DNA of 64,000 bases. Origin: Aquila chrysaetos chrysaetos (taxonomy: Eukaryota; Chordata; Aves; Accipitriformes; Accipitridae). The notes below the pieces were generated by a model. That model worked only from the letters and a program-made list of their open reading frames with translations, did not search any database and had not been told where the DNA came from. Shown here piece after piece: positions 31,701 to 44,300 of the stretch (positions within the stretch are counted from its first letter, which is position 1; each line of letters starts with the position of its first letter). The translations under genes were made by a program, and so were the position numbers. Location: the NCBI RefSeq assembly GCF_900496995.4, contig NC_044008.1, positions 1 through 64,000 on the forward strand, written 5' to 3'.

Positions 31701-32255
31701 TAATGTTCTTGTTACAACATTATTAGTACCCACATGAAAGAGCCGGTGTGGGTAATAGTCCGAAGGCTGTAGTAAGCTTGTCAGTCATCTGGTGACATCC
31801 CTGATTTGGGCCCTAGGGAGGCAGCAAACTTCCCTGAAAAGAGGGTGTGGTCTGTGAATGGGTGCCTCAGGAGGGAGTCACCTGTGACCGTAATTCACTG
31901 TTGTTTCTTCTCAGCACTGGTCATAATGCGGCTCTTGTTGCAAGGGGTCAGTTGATCTGACTTTGGTGAGAGTACTTGCATAGGTTCCTCCTCTTCTATC
32001 TCATCACGCGCTTTGTCTACCATACCCAGAGCCTCATACCTATTCTGTAAAGGTAGCTGAGAAGGTAAGGAGGGGTTCCCCTTACAGTTCCGTGCAGTAA
32101 CCTGCTTCCACTCCTCCCTATCCCTTGTAACGCTGCCTTCCTCCTGACACAGAAACAGATCCTGGACCTGCCTCAGTAGTGGCCATGCTGAATTGGCTTG
32201 TGTGTACCTGAGATGGCAGAGCACAGCTCCATTGTTCAATCTCCTTCTCAGACTC
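28706..32255 (-). mobile_element. Nearly full-length CR1 LINE with an inverted internal segment
   Basis: Minus orientation. From the right: ORF1 relic with LPLQNRYEAL (about 32,050) and, near 31,500-31,580, LxGPDGIHLS-like and ACKLVGLIERALN esterase-end remnants. ORF2 endonuclease pieces follow: ISETW (31,207), GGGVTLYVRERFDCT (about 31,110), MGDFNFPDINWE (30,913). Then RT pieces: GPDEIHPRVLKELADV (30,010), NYRPVSLTSVPGK, and [16 protein letters not shown] ending near 29,600. The next RT segment lies on the plus strand (28,954-29,590). The 3' end returns to minus, with tandem TTCTA units at 28,706-28,733. Broken by frameshifts and stops; not active. Confidence 0.85.
28954..29590 (+). mobile_element. 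Inverted RT segment inside the CR1
   Basis: Plus-strand frame reads [74 protein letters not shown]: the C-terminal half of CR1 reverse transcriptase. It is opposite to the flanking CR1 sequence, and its start resumes close to where the minus-strand segment stops. Confidence 0.85.
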
Positions 32256-32582
32256 TATTGCAGATAGATCAAAAAACTAGGCAAGACAGGTCCATCAGAG
32301 AAGAAACAAAAAGGCGACATGTTTCAAACAGGAAACATCAGCTACAATGCCACATCTTTCATTAGGTCAAACCACAAAGCTGTTAGGTTAGACTATGATT
32401 ATCAGATCAGGAGTTCCTTCTGAGGTTTTATTTTATTTATTTATATATTTAATCTAAACTGTAATTGTTCCATCTGAAAGTATGAAATATTTAAATGTAT
32501 CTGAACCAGCAGAAGCTTGTCTTATTTCAGCTGAAGAAAACCTGCATCACGGACTTTAAGAAAACATACGTTGTTCATAATT

Positions 32583-32933
32583 TGTCCTGGGTTCAGCTGG
32601 GATAGAGTTAATTTTTACAGGAACCTGGGAGGTGGGGGGGCATAGCCGGGGCAGCTGACCTGAGCTAGCCAAGGAGCTATTCCATACCATGTGACATCAT
32701 GCTCAGTATATACATGGGGAGTGGGCCGGGGGGAGGGCTCTCCTGCTCTCGACTTTCGGTGGGGGAAGTGGCGGAGCGTCGGGTCCCGGGTAGTGAGCAG
32801 TTGCACTGTGCATCACTCTTTTCTGTATACTCTTTCATTAGTACCGTCGTTGTTGTTGTAACTTTTTTTGCGTTGTCCCAGTAAACTGCCCTTATCTCAA
32901 CCCTCGAGGTTCCAGGTTTTTTGGGTTTTTTTT

Positions 32934-32964
<31 letters not shown>

Positions 32965-33067
32965 CTTTTCTCTCCTCCGTCTCCCCCCTATCCCATCGGA
33001 GGGGGGCGGGAGGAGTGAGCGAGCGGCTGCGTGGTCCTTTGTTACCGGCTGGGCTGAAACCACGACA
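32583..33067 (+). mobile_element. Complete solo ERV LTR between HCLS1 and GOLGB1
   Basis: 485 bp from TGTCCTGGGTTCAGCTGGG to GAAACCACGACA. Contains GACAGCTGACC-like, CCATACCATGTGAC, GTATATAC near 32,706, GTGCATCACTC, a long T-run (about 32,920-32,964) and CCTATCCCATCGG. Flanks ATAATT and GTAATT suggest a 6-bp target duplication with one change. Same family as the element at the window's right edge, with an internal deletion in U3. Confidence 0.88.
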
Positions 33068-33649
33068 GTAATTCTTGCTCCCATGAAATACAGTGGAAAC
33101 ATTATCTTCAGTCTTACAATACCCCATTACTAGCTTTTGTTCTAATGGTGGTGGTGGATTGTAGTAGTGAATATGAACAAAGGTACCCATCTTTGGCTAC
33201 AGAAAGTTGGAAGAGGACAGTATGTTTTAACTAGCCCCATCTAAGTTAGTAGTGTGCTTCCAGCTTGCTGTTGCTAACTCCTGTGTCTTTCCTGGGGTTG
33301 CACAACACTTAACAGCATGCAGTGTTCAGTCAAATGTGCCTAAATGCAAAGAAAAGTAAACCCAAGTAGATCTAGTTTTATTGGAATTGATTTCACTATT
33401 AAAGTGCTATTTCCTTCTTTTGTCATTGCAGCAAAAGCTGGAAAAGGCTGAGAGAGGTGAGATAGTGGAAAAAGGTCATCTCCATAGGCATTCAAAAAAT
33501 ATGAAGAAACAGAGCTTCTGCAATCAACATACAAGGACGCGTACACAAAAGTGACCTACAGTCCCATGGTGGTCCTGTAAAAGGTATGATTCAGCAGTAC
33601 TATGCCCTCAAGAGACCTCTGACATTTACATGACAACATTACACAAATT

Positions 33650-35235
33650 CCATCTGAAAAATAATCTTTATTATATATACAGAAGCACATGCCCCAGGAA
33701 GCTATAGGCAAAGTATTTGGTCACTGAATTTTATATAGTTGAGGAAGTCCACACAGGTAATCAAGGGTACCGCACAAATGAATATATAGCGCCAATATTC
33801 TGGACCTGCCAGAGATCCAGTTATTTTAGCTACCATGATGAAATCAATCCATCCTCAAACAGGCTTTGTTCACTGGCTAGAGAATCTTAGTTTACCAGCA
33901 ATATCAAAAGAACTACTACCTCTTTCCCACAGGAAAAATGTGACTGTTAATACTCTAGCAAAAGGCAGATACAATCCTGACAAGTACTCTGAACAGAACG
34001 ACCACTTGGTCTCTGACAGGGAACTTGACTGGAACTATCTTCTTTGCATTCAGCATTCTCCCTTTGCAAAAGGGCAGTGTCAATTCCAGGACATATTCAG
34101 TTCTTTAGAAAACACAGCTTTCCATATGTCCTGTAAGATCAAGTCCATTTGCATCAGTTTGTTTTAGATTCAAAAAGTCCAATGACCAGCACTAGCTTTC
34201 TACAACAGGCTTTTCCTAAAGCAGAGATGCCAGAACGTTTCAGAACTCTAGTCCTTTTCTCACCATAGGGGGGAACAGTTTATTTCTGGAGCTTCTGCCT
34301 TTGATTTGGGCCCACATACCACATTATGGAACCCTTCAACACAGTCTGCACAGGTTTAATCTTGTGACAAGGGTTCAGTGGACAAGAATGCAGGAGCATG
34401 GCTGCTCTCATTTCAAGAGATATGCAAGCACCTTCCATTGTGAGAGGTGCACAAATGCTGTAAAGAGCAAGGTTATTATCTTATAGCTAAAAAGTTTCTT
34501 GTTTCCAATTCCTTTTCAATAACTAAATTACTGACATTATTTTACAGGCTTGTCAGGGCAGACATATGACTGTTTTTACATGGAATGCTCAGCAGGTCCA
34601 GATATACTAATTTTGGCCTTTCTTCAATAGGAGATACAACTGAGCAGGAAACACGATTTTGAAATTCAATTAATGTTCTTTGAAGTGTCCACAACTTCCT
34701 TAGGATATGCATTTCAAACAGCACTGAGCCATGGAGCAAATCTAAGGAATGGAAGAAAGGGAAGAAGCTTCTCTTTTTCATATCTAGCTACAGGGTTTCC
34801 CCAGCCCAATTCACTGATTCAGTCTAAGAGGGGGAAGTTCCTGCAGTTCCTAGAAGTGTTGAAGTACTGCAGTAACTCAAGAATATTTTTCTTATTCCTA
34901 CCAGCACAATACTATATAAAATGAGTGGTGCTACCTCCAGGTACAGGAACAGATGCTGTCCTTGAAGCTTGTAGCATGAGGACCCTAGCTCAGAAAATGT
35001 ACCACTCATTTAAAAACACCAAAGCAATGGCAGATGTCCTGGAAACAGATCCCAAGCATCAGCACTGGCTGCTGCATACTTAGACAGCAAGCAACCTAGG
35101 TGCAAGTTGCCGGGTGCTCTTTAAGGGCTGATTAGGAAAAAGGCAGCAGCTGGGTGAAGGTGCTACCCTGTCATAGGGAATGCAGGCCCTCATTACACAG
35201 AGGGCTGTGGCTCAAAAAAAGGCTGTTATTCCTGT
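33650..35235 (-). other. GOLGB1: GOLGB1 3' untranslated region (probable)
   Basis: The stretch from the stop codon to the AATAAA at 33,667 is mostly AT-rich, lacks recognised mobile elements and has no open frame of interest. The extent is inferred from the polyadenylation signal. Confidence 0.5.
33667..33672 (-). terminator. GOLGB1: GOLGB1 candidate polyadenylation signal
   Basis: Minus strand reads AATAAA in TATAATAAAGATTAT, about 1.57 kb downstream of the stop codon, with no other gene in between. Cleavage would fall near 33,650. Earlier weaker signals could be used as well. Confidence 0.5.
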
Positions 35236-35370
35236 TCACAGGTGGCCTGTAAAGCACAGGAAGAGCAGGACATGGAGAGCAAGCAAATACATGGCCACTA
35301 GCAGAGGCAAGTGAGTCCGAGAACAGAAGACAGAGCGTAACAGGCGTCGTAGTCCAAGGATATTCCGAGT
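35236..35370 (-). CDS. GOLGB1: GOLGB1 last coding exon: C-terminal membrane anchor
   Basis: 135 nt including TGA at 35,238-35,236, acceptor TCTTCCAG. Encodes [20 protein letters not shown] (basic cytosolic flank), then a hydrophobic run [20 protein letters not shown] and TGHL. Human giantin ends with the same HVLL-L-CFTGHL pattern. This tail anchor inserts the protein in the Golgi membrane. Confidence 0.96.
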   Translation of the reverse strand, partial: TRNILGLRRLLRSVFCSRTHLPLLVAMYLLALHVLLFLCFTGHL

Positions 35371-38300
35371 CTGGAAGAGTAAAAGAGAGACCAGTCAGTA
35401 CCAGGAGTGGGTATGTCCCCAGCTGCCTTCACCCAGAGCTCTCCAGACCGTGAAGGTAAGTTTGTTTAAGCTAATCAGCATGAACCTTCCCAAACCCATT
35501 CCACTGTCAGATTTGACCTCTAGAGCCAATCCTCAGTGAAACATTCCCCTTCCCCGACTCTCTGCAGGTTTCTCGTTAACCAATTCTGCTTGAAAAAGGG
35601 CAACAGAATGCAGAACATTTCTCCCTAACATTTGGTCCCTATGAATTTCTAGCCTCCCCGAGTGAAATATAAACAAATGGATCAATGGTACTTTTCTGCT
35701 AGAGCCTCGAGCTACTAGGAATCCTGATTCACTCTCTGGCCTAGAAGAAGAAAATTCTTACTTATTTGTTGCCTTCTTTCACCCTTGCAGCTGAACAATA
35801 TGTGGCTTTTGGCATAGAAAACAGAGCAAGACAAGAGCAGAAACCTACAAAAATCCAAACAGATTTAAATGTGCCTACAGGAGGATTTAGCTGCTATAGG
35901 TTCACAGTTTTCAGTTCACATTTTCTTGCATCAGCCAGGGCTCACATCATTGACAGCCGTGAATGTGAATTCTTACTTTGATGAAATTATTATCCATGGA
36001 GTCAATCAGCAAGGAATGCTCATGACCTGGAGTCATATCAATGCTAGCACTTAAGGAAGACGTCCACTCACTTGACTGCAACCTGCCACAAAAAAACATG
36101 AAGTTAAATTCAGTTTCTTATGATGCCCCAAACCAACACTGTAGACAAGCTTAGGAAAGGAGGTATTTCTTCAAAAAGTAATCAACCATTGCAAGCAAGC
36201 CATGGCCTCACTTGACAAGAACTGGTTTCAACTACAACTGTAGTGCCTCCTGAGCTCAAGCTCAGCAGAAGGACTGGGTGATTCAACTAGCAGTAGTCCT
36301 CCCTTCCTCCACCAGGAGACTGGTGAAACTGTAACTGAGCAGGCATATTGTGCTCTCTACACAAGTTATACTTGCTCTGTGCCAGCCACTTCCTGTGCCC
36401 ATAGCCACAGAGAGAAAAGTAAAACTTCCATACTGCATGATGTGCAGATTACCATTCCGCTCCAGTAGAGAGGACAATTCAGCTGCTGGCAGTGGAGTCC
36501 TTTCTTACCTACTTTATATCCTGCCACTTCAAAACTCATGATTTTTTTTGGTGCTGTTTTTTTCATTTTGTCTTTCAGGAATTTCAAACTCTTTACCTTA
36601 ACTGAGGTCTCTGTGTTCTACATGGGGTCTTTCGAGTGAAATTTCATCGTGTGTGACTTGAAAGAAGCCAGGGCAAATGATTTAACTGTATATTTTAAAT
36701 TCTCTGAAATTATTTTGGAAGCCAACTCTGGTCCCAATAGTGCTGGTTCTTGCTAACTGTTTTCTAGTGACAGATATCCAAGATTGGTAAGATGCTATTA
36801 CAGGATAAAATGCAGAAGCAGCACTGTCAAATCTTCAGGCTAGCATTAGTTAGTGAAGTGAAATCAGTTGTAGGAGGCTTTCATAGACTTTAATGCTAGA
36901 AGGTGATACAGTTGTCTGAGTTGTGTAGCAATTACCAGGGAACTTCATCCAGAATTCTTCCATACAGACCATTATTTTTTTGGCTGAATCAGCAAACGTG
37001 TCAGAAGAAAGCCATTGTTTTCACGTAAAAGACTCCAATAGTGAGGTTTATTTTAACTGCCAGGAAATGCACAGCACAAGTGCCTACAATCAAGTAGTGA
37101 CAAAACCCACTTCTGTAGTCAATGAGGAGAAACAGGCATTTCTAACATGCATCCTAATCCTAACATCTAGTCTAGGTCAGCCTCCTTTTCTCTGCTGACT
37201 ATAAGGACTTCTGTCAAGTAACCCAAGATACACAGTGTATTGGGTATAAACGGCAAGGTTTTGGTAACAGGGAGTTGCAAGGGAGAGCTGTGTGGCAGGA
37301 GGCCATGAAGTGCCCTGTACCAGGTCACAGCTGGTTCCAGCTGGCTTGGCAATGGATGATGCCTCACTGTGTGCCACAACTACAACTAGAGGAGCGTATG
37401 GTGCCTCTGCTGAAACATTTAACAAAGGGTGGTAGCTGCTAGGGGAAGGAAGAAATGAGTAAGAAACAAGAAACAGCAGAGAGAAATCACTACATACTAA
37501 CCCCAGCCTCCTACGCTGCCCTTTGCCTCACCAAAGGGACTGAGTGTAATGTACAGTGCAAACAATGGGACTGGATAGTAGGAAGCAGGGAGGAGAGGTG
37601 TCTAGACTGAAGTTGAGCCTGGGAAAGGCGGGGGGAAGTGTTTTCGCTAAGTGTTTAATTGTCTCTCAATACCCAAAGTAATTAAAAGTTTATGTTAATT
37701 GGCAATACATTAAACTTGAGTGACACTCTTCAAGTCAAGACTGTTTTGGCCATGACAGATAGGTGCTTACTGAGGAGACAAATCCCCTGGAAGTATGAAA
37801 ACTCCTCTTCTGCCTTCACCCAATTCCCAGTCTCCAAATTATATTTTCCGGTAGTTAATTTAACTCATTGAGAAAGCTGGCATCTCATTTCTAGTCAGAA
37901 TTTGTCTTAAAGTCTACTCAGTTGTCTCATTCTATCTTTGTCTACAATTGAAGGATAGCCTGAATGTCAGGAAACACTTTTTTACTGTAAGGGTGACTGA
38001 GCTCTGGCACAGGTTGCCCAGGGAGGTTGTGAAGTCTCCATCCTTGAAGATACTCAAAAGCCAGCTGGACATGGTCCTGGGCAACTTGCTCTAGGTAGCC
38101 CTGCTTGAGCAGGGGCGTCGGACCAGATGACCTCCAGAGGTCCCTTCTAACCTCAACCATTCTGTGACAGACATGGTATAGGCGTTTCTATGCCCCCAGT
38201 GACATTCTACAGAAGAATGTAGTGAAGTGCAGATGAACACAGATCTAGGATCACCATACTTTTATGGTGATACTGCCTGTTTGCTCAAGCTCACTCACCT

Positions 38301-41300
38301 CCTGATCTGATCCTGTGCTGCAGAAAGTGCCTCCTCTACAGCAAGACGACGGTCCCGTTCTTCCTCCAGCTGCTCCTCTAAGTATCTCAGATCCTGCTTT
38401 GTGCTGCTATGTAAATGTTCTGTTTCGGACAACCTGTCAGAAAATAACAAAGCATATGCCAAGAAAAGGGCTAATTCATGGACTATTCTGTTTCTGTTGT
38501 ATTCACTGATGCAGTATGTGAACAGACTCCAATATCCTTCCACTTCACAGAGAAGACTTAGTTATCTTTTATTAATGGATTTAAATTATTTGGAAAGCAA
38601 GAGAGAAGATAAATCTCTTGAAGCTTGTGTCACATCAGGAAGTTGTTCCTTGGCTCTGTCACCCGTGGCCCCACCTTCTGAAAATTATTTTGAAAGGGTA
38701 TGAGGAATCACGTGCTAGATCTTAGTTCCAGAAGGTTACAAGGAATCATGTGCTAGGTCTCAATTCCAGACACTCTCAGGCTAACAGCCTTGAGACCCAG
38801 ACTATTGATATACTTAAGCAGTTACTGAGGACCCAGCCTATCAAATGAAAGATGCTAGTTTGGCTGGTGATGGTCAACTGGAATTGCTGCTGCATGTTGC
38901 CTCTTCATTTTTTGAAGTTCTATCCAAAGAGATAACTAACGACAGCTGTCAAGTGCATATAACAGTTCCTCCACTTCCACAAGGTCCTAGTGTGGAACTG
39001 AGTTTTTCCAACACTCTGACAGAGAGTAACAGAAATAGGCTCATCACCAGCCCAAAGACCTCCATCACGACTAACATCACCACCCCTGTTTTCTCAGGCT
39101 TTCTTTACCTCAGCTGCAACTCCTGCAGTTCTGGTGTGTAACTGCCTCTCTGAGGCTCATTCTTTTCTTGGGGTGCTCCTGGTGCAGCATCTGTTGCAAA
39201 CAACTCCTGAAAGAAAGCATGAATGTATAGCAGATAGCAATGAATGAAGAGGACAGAAAGTAGCTACAATGCTGCACAGTTAAGTGGAGCCACCTGCAAT
39301 AAGCTTTCCCCTCCCCTGCACCAAGACACCCACCCTTACCATGCCCTTGTCTGCAGACTGCAGCTCCTGGAGCTGCCTCTCAAGCACCAAGCAGCGGTTC
39401 AGAACCTCATTGTAGTGCTGATGGCTCTCACAGATATTCCGACTGTTACCACGCAGCTGGAGGGAGAGGGCATTTTTCTCTTCAAAGACCTGAGATAGCT
39501 GAGAAGAGAACACAACTGCTAAGTAAAGAACTAATATTTTTGTGAAAGCAAAATTGTTCTCTGTGTAATTGAGGGTAAGAATTCTATTGAGAACATGGGA
39601 ACTGCCACACTGCACATTACTAAGGTCCAAACATCAGTGATAATCTCCAACAGGTTTCCAGACTGCTAAGGTTTCCAGAACAGAGTCCCAAAATATCCAC
39701 ACAACGTACAGAATAACACGCTTCCAAAACAAGATTTCTGTAAGTGCTGAGATTGACTTAAACCTTTCAGAAACATCATCAATAAATTATGATTTTATAT
39801 TCTTGCTTTCTCCTTGAATTCAGCTCTCTTTCTGAAGTTTGCTAAATTCTGAGTCTTCCATTTCAATGTGGGAATCGGACTGCTTGTGATTCTGTACTGA
39901 AATGCAGAAACTTTTTCAAGATCGCAGGCAGCACTGAAGATCACAAGCATGCCTTCTGAAGGAGGGACTTCCTTCAGGAGCCTAGAAAGCAGGAGGCTAG
40001 AAAGAACTCCAGACAGTAGAAATGGAACCTGGAAACAACTTTCTTCACATAATCTCGCTCTCTGGTCCCTTTGTCTGGTCTCCCTCTCTCTCCTTCATCC
40101 TTCCCCCATTGTCATCGTCCCCCCCCCGCCCCAAATCTGTCCTCTCTCTTCCCTCTCCCCCTCTCTCCTCTCTTTCTTCCCTCCCCTCTTCTGTCCTCTT
40201 CCCTCCTCCCTCCTCCTTTCTCCCTCTGGTCACTTTAGAGAAAAGGCACTAAAATTCAGTGGCAGAAAAGTTGCTGATTCAGACACTACTGTCACTGATC
40301 CTCCTGAATGTGATCTATATACAGCCTGGAATATCCCCCTGGTCCATTCAGATCAGCTGTCCCAGTTGTGACTTTTCGCAAGCTCTTGCCCACTCCCAGC
40401 CTACTCACTGCAGGGAGAGCAGAGTGAGAAATGGAGAAGGCCTTAACGCTGTGCAAGCACTGTTCAGCAATAGCTAATACATTGGTGTGTTATCAACACT
40501 GCTTTAGTCACAAATCTATAACACAGCACCCTAGGGCCTGCTATGAAGAAAATTAACTCCGTCCCAGCCAGCTCCAGTAGACAAAGCTTTAACATCATCA
40601 CTCACAGTATTTGCATTTGGAAAAGAAGGAGCTATGAATCATAGAATCATAGAATCATTTAGGTTGGAAAAGACCTTCAAGATCATCAAGTCCAACTATC
40701 AACCATGCCCACTAAACCATGTTCTGGAGTACCCTGTCTACTCGCTTTTTGAATACTTCCAGGGATGGTGACTCAACCACTTCCCTGGGCAGCCTATTCC
40801 AATGTCTGAAACTAGACAAATGAACTGCTACATAGTCAAAAATTGGCTGGACCACTGGACTCAAAGGCAATGATCAATGGCTTGACAGCCAGCAATGAGC
40901 AGAATACTCCTGGAGCCTACCTGGCGCACATATTGCTCAACATTGACAGCAATATAAGTTATGACATAGAGTATAGCATCAGCAAATTTGCAGCCAATAT
41001 TGAATTTTCGGGAGTGGCTGACATGACAAAGACAAAACTTCAATCTGGAGGGACTTTGAGAAGCTTGAGGACCGGGCTAACAGAAATCACAAGTTCAATA
41101 AGGAGAAGTGTAAACTTCTGCACCTGAGGCAAAACCCATGCATCAATACAGGATGGGAAGAGACTGCCGAGGTAACAGCTCTGCTGTAAAGGACTGGCGA
41201 GTTACAGCAGCTGCCAGGCTGAATAAAAGCCAAAAGTACATCCTCATTGTGAGCAAGACAAACTGTCTACTGGGCTACATTAGGAGAAGCAAGGCCAGCA

Positions 41301-44300
41301 GATTGAGGGAAGTCATAACCTGTTCTGCATGGTACCAAAAAGACGGTAACTCGAATACTGGGACTGGTTTTAGGTCACTCATTTACAGCCGGGAGGTCCC
41401 AGTTGACTGGAGGTTAGCAAAATGTGACACCCATCTACAAGAAGGGCCAGAAGGAGAATCTGGGGAACTACGGGCCTGTCAGCCTGACCTCGGTGCTGGG
41501 GAAGGTTACGGAGCAGATCATCTTGAGTGCCATCATGCGGCACACACAGGACAACCAGGTGATCAGGCCCAGTCAGCACGGGTTTATGAAAGGCAGGTCC
41601 TGCTTGCCCAACCTGATCTCCTTCTATGACAAGGTGACCCGCTTAGTGGATGAGGGAAAGACTGTGGATGTTGTCTGCCTAGACTTTAGTTAAGCCTTTG
41701 ACGCCGTCTCCCACAGCATTCTCCTGGAGAAACTGGCTGCTCATGGCTTGGACAGGTGTACTCTTCACTGGGTAAAAAACTGGCTGGATGGCTGGGCCCA
41801 AAGAGTTGTGGTGATTGGGGTTAAATCCAGTTGGTGGCCGGTCACAAGTGGTGTTCCCCAGGGCTCAGTACTGGGGCCAGTTGTCTTTAATATCTTTATC
41901 AGTGATCTGGACAAGGGGATCAAATGCACCTTCAGTAACTCTGCAGACGACACCAAGTTCAGCAGGACTGTTGATCTGCTTGAGGGTGGGAAGGCTCTCC
42001 AGAGGGATCTGGACAGGCTGGATCGATGGGCTGAGGCCAGTTGTATGAGATTCAACAAGGCTGAGTGCTGGGTCTTGCATTTGGGTCAGAACAAACCCAT
42101 GCAATGCTACAGGCTTGGGGAAGAGTGGCTGGAAAGCTGCCCGGTGGGAAAGGACCCGGGGGTGCTGGTCGACAGCTGGCTGCGTATGAGCTGGCAGTGT
42201 GCCCAGGTGGCCAAGAAGGCCAACGGCATCCTGGCTTGTGTCAGAATTAGTGTGGCCAGCAGGAGCAGGGAAGTGATCATCCCCCTGTACTCGGCACTGG
42301 TGAGGCCGCACCTCGAATACTGTCTTCAGTTTTGGGCCCCTCAGTACAAGAGAGACATTGAGGTGCTGGAGCGTCTCCAGAGAAGGGCAACGAAGCTGGT
42401 GAGGGGTCTGGAGCACAAGTCTTATGAGGAGCGGCTGAGGGAACTGGGATTGTTTAGCCTGGAGAAAAGGAGGCTGAGGGGAGACCTTATCGCTCTCTAC
42501 AACTACCTGAAAGGAGGTTGTAGCGAGGTGGGGATCAGTTTCTTCTCCTAAGTAACAAGGGATAGGACGAGAGGAAACGGCCTCAAGTTGTGCCAGGGGA
42601 GGTTTAGATTGGATATTAGGAACAATTTCTTTACCAAAAGGGTTGCCAAGCACTGGCACAGGCTGCTCAGGGAAGTGGTTGAGTCACCATGCCTGGAGGC
42701 ATTTAAAAGACATGTAGATGTGGCACTTGGGACCATGGCTTAGTGGTGGACTTGGCAGTGTTAGGTTAATGGTTGGACTTGGTAATCTTAAGGGTCTTTT
42801 CCAACCTAAATGATTCTAAAATGGATAGAGAAATGGGAAGGAGTCCAGGAAAAGGCTGCTGAGATTGTCAAGGGATTGGAGCAGATGATGCCTATGAGAG
42901 TTGGGCTGCTTTAGCCTGCGAAATAGGAGGCTAAATAGTCATTTTACAATAGCTTACAATTAAATTAAAAGGACTAATAAAGTAGACAGAGCCAAACTCT
43001 TTTTTATAGGGGCAGAAAATGTAATAAGGTGCCATAGCCACACAGACTGTGGCTTGGAAGAGCAAGACTAGACATTAAGAAAAAAATTTGCATGGAAAGT
43101 GTAGAGCAACATTGGACAAAGGCCCAGAGAGGTTTTGGAATCTCTATTCTTTCACCACTTAGCTAGGTAAAGTCATGGCTGACCTGATCAAATGTTGGAG
43201 ACAGTACTGCTTTGAGCAGCAGAAGGATGTACTAGATCATCTCCAGAAGTCTCTTCTAACTAATATTTCTGAATTTGTGTTACTTCACTGAATGTCCACA
43301 AGAACAGAAAGATTCATTCCTGCTCCCTGAGCCCTATTCAAGCCTACCCTCTTCCCCACATTCCTCATCCCAGACTCTGCAAGCAAGTATAAGATATAAT
43401 CAGTACCTTGCTGTTTAACTGCTGAATTCTGAGCTCTTTTTGGTGAAGTTCTTTCAGGCTGTCACTTAGCTGGTCCTGGAGATGTTTTGTCTCTGTTTCT
43501 AGGCTTGAAAAGTCCCCTCTCAGAAGTTCTGAAGAAATCTGCCAGGGAAACAACAATGAAAAATATACTGCACATGTGACAACCCACTCTCGTATTAGTC
43601 CTCTCTGTTTACTATTCCAAGGTCAAACCCAACATTATTCCTAGGCCTGGAACTTGATCTGCTCAAGCAAAACAGCAAATAGGGAATGAGCAAGAATATC
43701 CTAAAAGCCATCTGAAAATCCAAACAATTATGAAAGATCACTGAACTTGCACATACGATGAGTGCTTCTCAAAAGTTGTCTTAAAGCTGTCTACAATACA
43801 GGAAGGAAAAAAAAGCGTATGAATGAGAACAAGAAAAACAAACAAAAAACCAAAGCAATGTCCACACTGCTCTTATTCAACACAGACTGAAAGGTTAGCA
43901 CTGAAGCATTCTCCTGGAAAGCATCACATGCACATTGTTCTAGCTTTTTCTTTGCATATATGTGTGTGTGTGTGTCAAAGGGATAAGGGGAGATTTCCTC
44001 CCTCCTCCACCGACATAAAAGCTTCCCACTGGAACATTACAGATGTGGGCAGAAGAGTTCTTTCCTTGCTCATAATGTAATGGTATTGTACATACAGCAG
44101 GCAAGCATCCTTCCCTAGACCAAGCAAAATACTCAACGTATTTCACTCCACATTTAGGACTGTGATACAGGGGAAAGAACGCAGAAAGTGTCATGTTCAA
44201 TTCTCAGCCTCTTGGGGCTTGGGTCAGGATTGTAGATCCCTGTCACGGTAAAAACAGGAAGAAAAATTCAACAGGAAACTTAAAAAAATTAGAACATGAC

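Noticed and set aside
32868-33071. Phenylalanine-rich frame over a T-run
   Set aside because: It is a homopolymer within the solo LTR.
41748-42551. Intact 267-codon frame as a host gene
   Set aside because: It is the C-terminal part of CR1 reverse transcriptase ([16 protein letters not shown]) with an upstream premature stop.
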